Source: Aristolochia californica (taxonomy: Eukaryota; Streptophyta; Magnoliopsida; Piperales; Aristolochiaceae). Taken from it: 64,000 nt of DNA. Numbering within the stretch: the first letter of the stretch is position 1; each line of letters begins with the position of its first letter. The stretch spans positions 625,001 to 689,000 of the forward strand of contig JARWKL010000016.1 in the NCBI GenBank assembly GCA_029961685.1. Direction: 5' to 3'. The notes below the pieces were generated by a model. That model saw only the letters and a list, made by a program, of their open reading frames with translations, was not told the origin of the DNA and searched no databases. A program made the position numbers and the translations under genes. Of this stretch, positions 44,101-56,100 are shown piece after piece.

Positions 44101-47100
44101 GCACGCCTGGCGCCTGGCGCCGGACTCCTGGAAACCCCATTTCGCCCCGTCAGGACTCTATGGGCGCCAGCAACCCCATTTCGCCCCGCCAGAACTGTCT
44201 GTTGGCGTGCTGCCTTGTGTCTGGACTGGCTGCTGGGGTTGTTGTGCACCTTGTTGCTTGGCCATCCGTTTGGCAAGCTCAAGTGTGTCTTCCTTTGCTG
44301 CAGCTGATGCCGGGCCAGCCATATGTGTGTGCCCCTCTGGGCCGTGCCTTTGCACTTGGCCTTGGCCGTTGCTGCCATTGCTGTGCACTGGACTTGCACA
44401 GTCATTTGCCTTGGTGTCTGGCCACACCATGGCTTCATCCTCCGTCTCACAAGGGCTTAATCATTGTAGTGGCACTTATTTCTCTTTGTTTTTTCTTTTC
44501 CAAACGGAAAACAACTTTATTGACATTTTTTTTTTAAATGTGGAAAACAACTTTATTGACACTGGCTAGAGGTTGAACAACATTAAGGGTTAAAGAAACA
44601 CAGTGCCTCCCTAATTTTTTTGTTTGTTCTCTTTGCTTAATAAAATTATCACTTCTTCAAATAAAGAAAAAAAGTGTCAACCAACAATTGCTCTCAGTTA
44701 TTTTCAAAAATAAAAGATCAAACATCAGAGTTAGTTATCAAAGAAGACATTCTTTCTAGTAAGACAAGCAAAGCACTTGAAACATTTGGCTCTTGAAGTA
44801 CCTTCATCATCAAGATATTTCATACTTAACTAGGGGAATAATAAAGCAACACTCACCTGGATGTGTGTCTTGATCTCTTTTGCACGATCAGCATATTTCA
44901 GTGTGTTAATAGTGTGATGATACTGATCATCTGCAGGTGATATTGTAGCAACCATGATAGTTTGAGAGTTACCACTTAAACCATCTTTCAGTATACGTGT
45001 CAACTTGCTGGACATAAAAAACAACAGTACACAATTAACGCTGTCAGCAGTAATGCAGGAAGCAAAAGCTCTGATATTGATGGTCATAAATTAGTTGGGA
45101 CAAAGGCTTTGATAGCAGTTGCAGTAATGTAGGAAGAATTCATGTTCAGATGGTGAAAGATACCTATTACGGTATGGAACATATGCTAGTCCCTTCTTTT
45201 GTTGTTTTCCTAATGCATTAATGCAGTTTGCTAAAGCAAGAAGAGAGCGATTAATGTTTGCACCATCTCGTAGCTTTTGGCCCCCGCTATTTGTTTCAGA
45301 TGCCCTTTCACTGTGAACTTTAGCAATTTAAATGAGAAAGGTATCAAATCAAAGAAACAGTTAAAAAATATAAATGGGTGAACAGAATATATATATTATA
45401 TTACGCACCTTCCAGCAAGATCCACAAGTGCAAGTTTTCCTCGGAGAACTTCACTGCGGTATTGACCCCTTTGCTTTCTTTTCACAGTGATTTCCAGAAC
45501 TGCATGTGAGCTGTTAAGTAAAAGAAGAAATGGATTGGTTACAGCTGATACATCCACACATGACACATCTGAAAAGAATCACTCAATTTGAATAAAGAAA
45601 AAAATAACATCGTGATATGAAGCAACAAAAACTCATCATACAAGAAAGCATGATTGGAATAAAAATTGAAAAAGGACCTGAAGGAGGAACTAGAGAAGCT
45701 TATATTCCCAAAATCCACTTGGAAAGGGGCAGCAGCTCCAGTTTCACGAATTGAATACAACTTTTCCATGTGGTTTGACTGGTCAGTGTGGTTCAACAAG
45801 CTAATTCCCACTTCATTCTCTTCTCTCTTTAGGTTGTGATTCAAAACCCGACTAAAGAGAAGAAGAAAATGAATGGGACGAAGAAGTGTCCAAGATAACT
45901 CTTCAATTTCTTCTTTTTATTAATTTTCTGTCTCTTATTTAGAGGTTCCTAATTTTTGCATTCGTTTACTTCAGTCCTATACATTTTGAGTAATTGGCCT
46001 TCAGTCTTTTTCTTCAGAAACTTAACTACAGCTCTTGAATTCAAGGGAATTTTATTTACATTTTTTCCTTAATATTGCATTGGGAAAAAACTCAGTAAAC
46101 CCTTCTTCTCCGTCTCAAGTTTTTTCTATGATTATTTCTTTACTTCCAAAAGCACAATTTTTTTTTCATCCCCTTTTTCCAACCATGATTCTCTCATTTA
46201 TCTACTCATCTAATCAATACTTCAACTTCTTTTCCATTTCAATCCATTAACGATTAACCTTTCCAATTGCTAAACTTCAAAAATGGTTACAAGGCTCCAA
46301 TTTCTTGTTTTTTTTTAAATGATGTTGAATTTTATTATGAGAGCTCAAACGAGCAGATTACACGAGGGGAAGCCTTCCCAAACAATGAGAGATTGTTGGG
46401 AGGTTCCGGATTTTGCCAATTTATCAGCCAAAGAATTGGCTGATCTAGGAATGAGGTTCCAATTACAATCAATGAATGACACAATGTCAGCAATACAATC
46501 AGTGATTGGCCAGTGGCGCCAAGGAGGGGAGCTTTCTTTTGAACACCAGCTTTCTATTGAACTCCAAGGCTCTAGTTTCTTGTTGAGAAATATGATTATG
46601 CATCAATGGTAATTTGATAACTTCAGGCTTCAGGGGGTATATTTGTGAGTTTCCCTAGATTGTGAATCAGAACTTTAGAGCAGTGGTTAGTTATGCCTAC
46701 AAATGTATTCATAACTAAGTGATTTAGTGACTCAAGTAGAGAGGGGCATCATGGTCATTATGTAGCTTTAACTGTTAAATAATGGAACGAATAGGACAGG
46801 GCATCATGTGACACCTATCTCTTCTCCTTTCTTTCTTCTAGCAACTTCTCTCCTTTCCTCTCTTCTTCCTTCTTCATTTTTCTTCTTCTATGATAAAATG
46901 TACTCATTTCTTTGTTTCTAAAAGAGACCATTTTCTACAGTCTATTACTTATCTGGATTCAGCACTTTGGGTGAATATTGAAGTAAACTGCTTTCTTTGT
47001 ACCTGGTGAGAGTGAATTATTACCCTTTTATCGGAACTCAAATATCTTGGTATTAAGCCAGAACAACCCCATTTCTTCTCCAGACCACAATATTACTCTC

Positions 47101-50100
47101 TTTCACTTGATTTTATCGAGCGAGAGAAAATTAAGGTTTTGATTAAATCCTGTTTTTCATGTCCTTTCTTCATCTCCTTTCTTATTGGTGCACTCAGTGC
47201 GATTCTTCTTCAACTTCGATTGGTTATTAGTGAGACAAAATTATTTCCATATGTCCAATTTGACTACTCATAATAAGTGATTTTTATTTCTATTTGTTGT
47301 TCTAAGTCGTGCTCAAAGCAATGCAGAACTTTTCTCCCACAACAGCCCTCCCTCTCAGACAACTAGCCTAAGACATGCACCACAATGTTTGGCAATAGAA
47401 GATTAGATCTTTTTACCACCAATAGAATCAACATCCGTTAATCTAGAGGAACATGTGAATAAAGAGATCTCCTTGATTTGGTCTCCCCAACGCCAATTTG
47501 CATATATTGTCTAAAACTTTGGGAATAGTTCACCCGTATCTGTTTTTTTCAACCTAGGACAGCAATAGCGGAAGACAATTAGAAGTCTTTAATTTACATT
47601 TGAAAATAGTTTTGTACTCAAGTTATTTAGTTACATGTTACTTCCCATTATTTTGCTATTATGTGTTTGTTTAAGTTAAAATCATATACTATGTCAGCTT
47701 ATTAGTTAAAGTCTACCTTTGGAAACTAAAGTCAGTAAGTTTTAGGAGTTCTAACTTTTTTTTTATGAAGGGTGATTTTATTAAGAGAACCAAAAAGGAG
47801 GAGCTATCCCCTAACAACAAGATATTGCAAGGAAGCTCCCTGCTTGGCTAAAGCATCGGCCACAAAATTTGCTGATATCGGGATGCGAGACCAAAAACAT
47901 TTAAAAAAGCTGACAATTTTCATAATTTCAAAAAAAAGTGTCCCAATGGCTCCACGAAGACGCTGAGGAATACTCACACCAGCTGATCATCACCTTAGAA
48001 TCTCCCTTGATGAGAATGGGTCCGACGCAGTGATCGGGAAAACACGGAGCCCATTAAGCAAGTTGTGGAGCTCGGCCGTTGTGGAATCCGCAATACTGAG
48101 AAGACCGGTGAAGGAGACGACCAGGTTCCCAAGAGAGTCACGAACCACTCCGCCAAATTAGGAGTTCTAATTAGAGAATGAGATTTAGGAGTTCTAATTA
48201 ATCAATGTATCTTTCCACTAGCAGGTCAAATTTGTCATACAAAGGAAGATCCACTGGCTACTGAAATACTAGCTCAACAAGTTCTTCATCTCATTTTATT
48301 CTTTATTTTTTTATTCATCCTCTCCATTTTATACTCTTACTTCTTACAACATCAAACTAAGAACTGCAAAAACTAGAATTAAGATGAGTTTGGGTCAAGG
48401 CTCTCCAAAACCTGAATATGGAATCATTAAAGGACCAGCCAAACTAATGACAGTTACTATACCGAGATACTACTGTGTTTATGCAAACTAACCGTGAAGA
48501 AGTAGCATTCGCTTCTGTGCTTTCTGTTTTTCGTCTACTATTTCCCAAATTTAAGAGTTCAAGAATTCTGTCAGCTGACTGGACCTGAACAAAATGAGGC
48601 AAAAAACTTCCATCACCTTTCGGTGTGCATAGCATATTGGCAAAAGTCAATTAAATCAGTCCCTTACAACAATGAACAACTTGCTTAATTTTCTATTACA
48701 TATTAAGTAAATAACTGAATAATGTGAGACGTGGGCTGCAGCTTAATGGTCTCATAGGGGGTTTAAGAAGGAAGTCTTGAGTTTAAGCCTCCTTAGGCTC
48801 AGGGGTAGTCGGGCATAAACACATAATAGAAACACCAAAAAAAAGATAAAAGTATTTAAAAACATAATCAAGAAAATTCTTAAAAGCATGCTAAAACATA
48901 AATTCAAGCCATGATTCAGAAAAATAAAAAAAAATAAAAAAGCTTGAGTCAATACTAAGATATGGTAAATATTGAAAGATGAAGACAATGACTTCGCCTA
49001 TGACAAGCATCAACAGAAAAATAGGTGATCGGGAGGCACTTTAACGATAGAGTTACTGATGGCATCTTACAGCAGGTTGTTCCTTGCACCAGCTCTCTCA
49101 AGGAATTTGCGTGAATTCACCAGTGGCAGGATTTGTAGTTATTGGAGATTAATTATTATTCTTGGCTTATAGGCAGCCTTCTCAAGCTTCTTTGGCTCCC
49201 CTTATGATGTAGTACATAACTTTAATGTTGAAGACATTGCTGAAAAATATGATGACAAACTAAGTCATTCTAGAAGGTTTATAAAAAAAAAAGCAGAAAA
49301 AGAAAGAGAAAGACCGAAAAGACAGCAGCTCTTTTTTGAAAGTCACTTTTAGGAAAGTTCTATGGTTTAGTACTTTCTATTAAAGGAAAGTCAATACATT
49401 TCTACATTTATTGCCTAGTCAAGGCTATATCAAACTTAATTTTAATGTATGCTATCTTCACAATCCTTGGCCATCAGGATCTCGGGATATACTAAGATGA
49501 TTAGATGGTTGAGTCACTCTTTCTTAAACTGGCACAATGGGTTTCAATGATTCCACTTCCGCTGAATTAGCTGCTCTGGTTAATGGTATGCCTCTATATC
49601 AAACCCATTTCACAGCCCCCCTCTTAGTTGACGAGTCAGTGATCAGCCGGTCCTGCAATAGTGTTGAGGCCTCTTGAAGTCACTGAAACATCTTGATTAA
49701 GGTACCCGCTTAGTAGATCTCATGCTCATCGCTCGCTAAATGCGGCTAATCAATTAGATAAGGATACAGTTAGTCTGCCATCTTCATTGTAATGACTCAC
49801 TGCTCTTCATTTCATTTGAGGCTGGTTTTGGCCTTTTGGCCTTGTCAATGACAACAGACTTAAAACAAAAGAAAAGAAAAATAAACTGTCAATGGGTAAC
49901 AAAGTCCACCAGTCTATTGCAGTACGTGTCCTCCGCAGATCAAGCTTATTACTGAGAGCAAGAGTTGTTGAATGTATGAGACAAGTTCTATATTGGCTTG
50001 GGCATGAAAAGATCCGATGCGACTACACTTGCTGGTTGGGAGAGGTTTCCTAACTACAGGTAGTTATCTTGGGAAGAATGGAAACTTTAACAAATACAAA

Positions 50101-53100
50101 GAAGGTGGGAAGACTTTTAAGTTTCAAATAAGCAAATCAATCATCAAAACTGTTCAAGGCATGCAGCTCTCTTTCTCATTCTTGGAACAATAAGCTTTCA
50201 AAGATAATGAAACAAAACTGAGCATTCAATAACAATGGAAGCATACTTAAGAATTCTACTTCACTCAATTTATCCGAATACCAGCAGACAATCTCATGTA
50301 CTGAAGAAAGGAAGGGGTAAAAGGACTAAATTAGTCTAGAGAAGGAACAGCATTTACCTCTAAACTAATAATAAGAAACAAAATATACAACAAAAAGCTA
50401 AAAAAAAATGTATGAATAATTTGGTTGAGGTAGGTTCAACCTTGATGGATCTGAGTCCAGCCACAACTATTCCTTGGACAGGATCTTCTCTGAGCTCCAA
50501 ATGCCCTGATGACTTTTCAAGCAAATCATAGATGACCTGAACTTCCAGTAAAAACAACAATCAGATCACATCATGTAGTTATAAGTTTGCAAACTGTCTT
50601 AAAAAATATAAATTTAAAAAAAAAAAAGCAAACCCTACTTCATTGTATACTTCAAGGTAGGAACATGTGACTTCAAAAACATTTGAACTTTCAGCCTTCT
50701 TTATGAGATCAAAAATCATGTGCAAGCTAAGAACCATAAGTCCATGATCCTTCCGCGTTCCAACCATTGTATGTGTTTTACCACTAGAAAATAATGCCAA
50801 AAAGAACAAAAAAATATCTATTAAAAAAGGAGATGTTATACGGTGGAAAAAAATATTATAAGGTCACCCAAAAAGTCCACTGGAAGAGCACCGGATAAGA
50901 ATTGAGAAGTCATCTTGTTAAAAAAGGCATTTTTAAAATGGGAATACATAATTTTCCACATTAAATACATAATAAACCCACATGAAAAAGATGACAAGCT
51001 TAGTTAGAACCTTCCGGTCGACCCATAAGCGAACACAGTGGCATTTAGACCTTGAACGATTCCAGCTGTAGTAGATGCAATACTCCTCCTGTAGACGTCC
51101 TGGCCATGTTTGTGACGAAACTTCAGTTACAAGGTGAAATACTAAGAATAAAAGCAAATACAAGAAAAATAATCTTATGCAAGTAATGCTGCTGATATCA
51201 GATCCGGAAGAGGCAACATTTAACCTGTGAACAATCTTAGCCTGACAGCTTTAAAAGCACATATTTATTAGGTCCATGTGTTTGCCTGATAGGAACCCCT
51301 TTAAGGTCCTGTCTTCTTCAACTTGTAAGCAGGAATACTAAGAAAAGATGGTTTTGAAGGCTGGAATTTGGAGGTGTAAAGTTTAAAATATGTTTGAAGA
51401 ATGTTTTTGGTAGAAGAGAGAGAAAGCAAGAGGGAGAGAGAGGGTAGGGGACAAATTTGAGGAGGAGAGAGAGAGCAAGGCAAAGAGAATTGAGAAAAGG
51501 CTTCGACTGATTTTCTCCTTCAGCCAACACCCTTATTTATACTTTTTTCATAGCATTATTTGGGAGACTCCTCAATCAATTAGGATTTCATAATTACATA
51601 AATCAAGGAGAGATTCTAGGAAATTGAAATATTACATAAATCAAGGAGAAATTCTAGCAGATTTAAAAAATCTTATCTTTTCAAGAAAAGGCAAGTATGA
51701 CTTGACCAGCCTCTTGAGCTGCAAATTTCTTGCTTGCCCCTCATACCCCATTCCCCTTATTCATTGGCAATGGAGTCACCTCGACTTTCTATTTTTTGGT
51801 GGCACCTCTTTTTCTTTCTAATTTCTTCTTCTTCTTCTCTTCTTCTAATTTCTTTTGGAGTTTAATTTGAGTTTTCTATCATTCCACACCTCTTGAAGAT
51901 AAACTTGCCCTCAATGTTGAAAGTCGGGGAACTGTAGAAGGAAATCATCCTCATATTCTCAAGTAGCTTCATCTAATGGTGTTTGATCCCATCACACAAT
52001 GACCTCCGTATACTATCTGATGCCATGTTGTACTTGACGTTTTTTAGTATAGACAAGAGAATGACAGTTGGTTCAGCTCCGATGGATGGTAGAGTGTTTG
52101 AAATAGGATGTGCATTGTCGAGTTGTCTTTTAAGTTGAGAGACATGGAAGACAGGGTGATGGAAAAGTCTTCTAGTAAGTGCAGACGGTAAGCACCTTGC
52201 CAATTTGTTGGAGGCACCAAAGAATCAAAGGGTGAGCTTTTGATTCCGTCGGGTGGCAAGTAATTGTTGTCTATTGTTAAGGAATAGCCCCACATAGATT
52301 AGTGAGTACAAAATATCTTGAGTTTATTAGTTGGTAAAGAGGTTTCCTAAGTTGACTAGTCATTTCGGGATAAGTCCATAGACCCAACTTAACATGGTAT
52401 CAAAGCAGGTACTCATATGTGGGCCTGCACCTAAACTATCTACTTGTAGAGCCACAAAAGAGGGTCTATACCTAAATTATCCACTTGTAGAGCCACAAAA
52501 GAGGGTCTACATCTAAACTGCCTACTGATAAAAATTATCCACTTGTAGAGCCACAAAAGAGGGTCTACACGTGAGGGGGAGTGTTAAGGAATAGTCCCAC
52601 ATAGATTAGTGAGTACAAAAGATCTTGAGTTTATTAGTTGGTAAAGAGGTTTCCTAAGTTGACTAGTCATTTTGGGATAGGGCCTTGGACCCAACTTAAC
52701 ATCTATAAGGTTGGAGTTTAAGGTAGACCCAGTCATTGATGAAAATTTTCACTTCCTTGTATTGCCTATCATGTTATATTTTCATGTGTTGTTGAGCCAA
52801 GAAGAGGTGGTGCCTAATGAGCTTTAAAGCTTGATCACGATCTATCAAAGCTTCTTCGAGGGCCGCAATATTTGTGGTACCTTTGATATATGAAGAAATG
52901 ATGGAAGAGGCCTGCCATAAACCATTGCAGAAGGAGACATCTTCAAAAGAAGTATGATAGGAAGTATTATAGGAGTACTCTGCCCAAGGGAGCTAAATGA
53001 TCCAAGAAGTGTGTTTTTCACCAGTGAACCCGCATAAGTACGTTTCTAAGCAGCTATTAACCACTTTTGTTTGGCTATCTATCTGAGGATGATAAGCAGT

Positions 53101-56100
53101 ACTCATCTGTAGAGTGGTACCCTACAAAAGAAACAATTCCCTCTAAAAGGAGCTTAGAAAGGGAGTCTCTATCTGAGACTATAGTTCGTGGCATCCCGTG
53201 CAATTTGGCTGCATAAGTAATTTATACTTCAGCAATGGATCTTGTGGTGTAGGGCAAGGCACAAAATGAACATATTTTGCTTAGTCTATCCACTACTACA
53301 AATATCACCATTTTACCTTTGCAGGGAGGTAGTCCTTCAATGAAATCCATAGATACATCCTCCCAAATTCTTTCTGGAATGGGTAGAGGTTGCATGAGTC
53401 CCACCGGAGTAGTTGGCAAAGAAGACCATTTACATCATCTGCATGAAGTTTTGGCAAATATTGCAATTTGCCAAATAATTTTTGACATCAGACTTGAGGC
53501 TATCCAAAAAAAAGAGCTTCTCACCTTGTGGTAAGTTTTGAGGAAGCCTTCATGCCCGGTCGTGGGAGAGCTGTGCATTTCTTTCAACATTGCTTTGATC
53601 AAAGTTTTTTTGGGTGTTGGAACTACCACTCCATTATGAAAGAAGAGTTGAGAATTGACCTCTTATAGTGGGAAAGTGAGGTAGGGTCCCATTGAACTTA
53701 ATGTAACGGATCTGTCCTGAAGGATTCCTTAATGTTCTGTAAAAGAAAAGGAACTGGTGAAGCATACAGAGTATAGAGAGTATGGTCATATTGGCGGGAT
53801 AGATTATCGGTGGCATTGTTCACTCTTCCCTTTTTGTAGAGAATATCAAAGTCATATGCCAACAATTTAACCAACCACTTTTGCTGCATGAGAGTAGCGA
53901 TCCATTGCTGTAGCAAACATTTGAAAGAACACTGGTCGATGCAAGTGGTGAACCTTCATCCGATTAGGTAAGGTCACCAGTGTTGAATTGCTTGGACCAA
54001 AGCAAAGATATTTTTTCATAGGTGAACCAAGAGAGCCTTCTACCCTTGAGAAGTCGGCTAAAGTAGGAAATTGACTGTCCTTCTTGTATGAAGACTGCCC
54101 CAATACCATTTCTCGAGGTATCACATTCAATAGTAAAAGGTTTCAAAATTTTGGTAAGGTCAGTACTAAGGTAGTATACATTTTCTGTTTGAGGTGTAGG
54201 CAATTGGTAAGGTCAGTACTAAGGTAGTATACATTTTTTGTGTGAGGTTCTCAAAAGCCTTGGAAGCATCCTAATTTCATACAAAAGCATCTTTTTTAAG
54301 CGAAGAAGTCAAAGGACGAGCAATTGTATCATAGTCTTAGACAAACTTCCTATAATACCCAATTAACCCTAAAAATCTTGTTAGTTGTTTGAGGGTGGTA
54401 GGTATGGGCCAATCTTGCATGGCTTTAATCTTATTTGTTTCGATTACCACCCCTTCTTGAGAGACCACATGCCCTAGGTAAAAAACTTTCGCTAAAGTGA
54501 AAGTGCACTAGAATAATTTAACATGGAGATTGTGGTGTTGGAGTATGCTCAAAACTTCATGCAGATGATGTAAATGGTCTTCAAGATTCTTACTATAGAT
54601 CAAGATATTACCACAGAATATTAGCACAAATTTCGGTAAGAGTGGTTGAGAAGACATCATTCATCAACCCTTGAAAGGAAGTCGGGGCATTGGTTAACCC
54701 AAAAGGCATCACCAAAAATTCATTAGTACCATCGTGGGTCCAAAAGGCGATTTTTCGATGTTACAATCAATCACTCGGATCTGATGATAACCCGAGCGGA
54801 GGTCTAACTTGGAAAAAGTTTGTGCACCACAAAATTCGTCAAGTAATTCATCAATAATGGGAATTGGGTACTTATCTTTGACTGCAATATTGTTGAATGC
54901 CCGATAGTCCAAACAAAACCTCCACGGTCTATCCTTCTTTTGCACTAATAATATGAGGGAGAAGTAAGGACTAATGCTTGGTCTAATGAAACCATCTTGA
55001 AGCATTTCCCAAACCAATCTTTCAATTTATGTTTTTTGAACACAAGGGTAGCCATAGGGTCTTGTACTAGTAGGAGAGTTACCAGGCTGAATTGGAATCC
55101 GGTGGTCATGGAGCCGCCTTGGTGGTAGACCTTTTGGTTCTGTGAATACATCATGAAAGACATTTAATAGATATTGTATGGAGGTGGTAGGCCATATTCA
55201 CTGTATTGTCGTTAGGTTGATCATTTGGAAGAGTATGGCCTGATCATCTGGTGATGCCACCTTCTATAAGAAATCTAGCCAAAAAGGGTGAGGCTTGCCA
55301 ATTGTCACTACCAGCCATTTAGTTCGAGTCTTATTAATAGAGAACACCATGGTCATATTTATAGTCCCAGATAACCTCACCCAAGGTGTGCAACCACTGC
55401 ATACCTAGCACCATATCTGCTCCTTTTATTAGAAGAACAAAGAAATCAGTATGAATAAGAGATCCCAAAACCATGATAGATACATTCACCACCCTAAATA
55501 AACATTAGTACATGGAAAGTCAAAGGGTTTTGACAATTTTACCACACACAAAATTATGAGTGTTTCCACTGTCAACCAAGATGCGTACCTTATGACCCTT
55601 GACTTATCTATCAAGTTGCACAGTTCGAGGTTGGAGGACTCCTAAAAGAGAATGGAATGATACTTCTGAGTTTTCTATCTCCTCTTCTATAATTTGAAGA
55701 CTTGGATCTTCTTCTTATTCCTTGAGTAGGTACATTTTAAACCTTTTGCACCTGTGGCCCGGAATGAATTTTTCATCATAATTAAAACATAGGCCTTTGT
55801 TCCTCCGTTTATCCATTTCTTCGAGGGTAAGCTTCTTGAAGGGCCGCTTTGTTGTGCCTTCCCCAAAGAAAGAAGCTTTGTTGAGAGAATGTGTTTGAAT
55901 ATTGCATAGTTTGGAAAGGAGGCCCTTTTGGTCACAACCATCGGAGGGATAGTTTTTCCTCTTAAATGCGAGTTCGGTCAATTGCTTCGATAAGGGTTTA
56001 GGATGAAAGACCCTTACCTCAACTACAATTTCAGGTCTCAATCCTCCAATGAAGCTTCCTACATGGAAGTATTCCAACTAATGGACTTGGTTGGCTATAC

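Larger units (their letters stand above)
43307..44449 (-). mobile_element. Solo LTR with U3 minisatellite
   Basis: The element reads TGAGACGG...CCGCGTGACA on the minus strand and is flanked by CAAGG on both sides (43302-43306 and 44450-44454), the 5-bp duplication of LTR integration. On the minus strand the order is a unique 5' part (44449-44190), a GC-rich tandem array (44190-43739), a TATA box (43635-43626) and a U5-like part to 43307. No internal retroelement sequence is present. It lies in KIN8B intron 10 in gene-sense orientation. Confidence 0.75.

Noticed and set aside
43611..44537. 308-codon plus-strand frame (and 192/246-codon minus frames) as a protein gene
   Set aside because: They run through the 83-bp minisatellite in a solo LTR, overlap one another on both strands, and have no domain or splice context.
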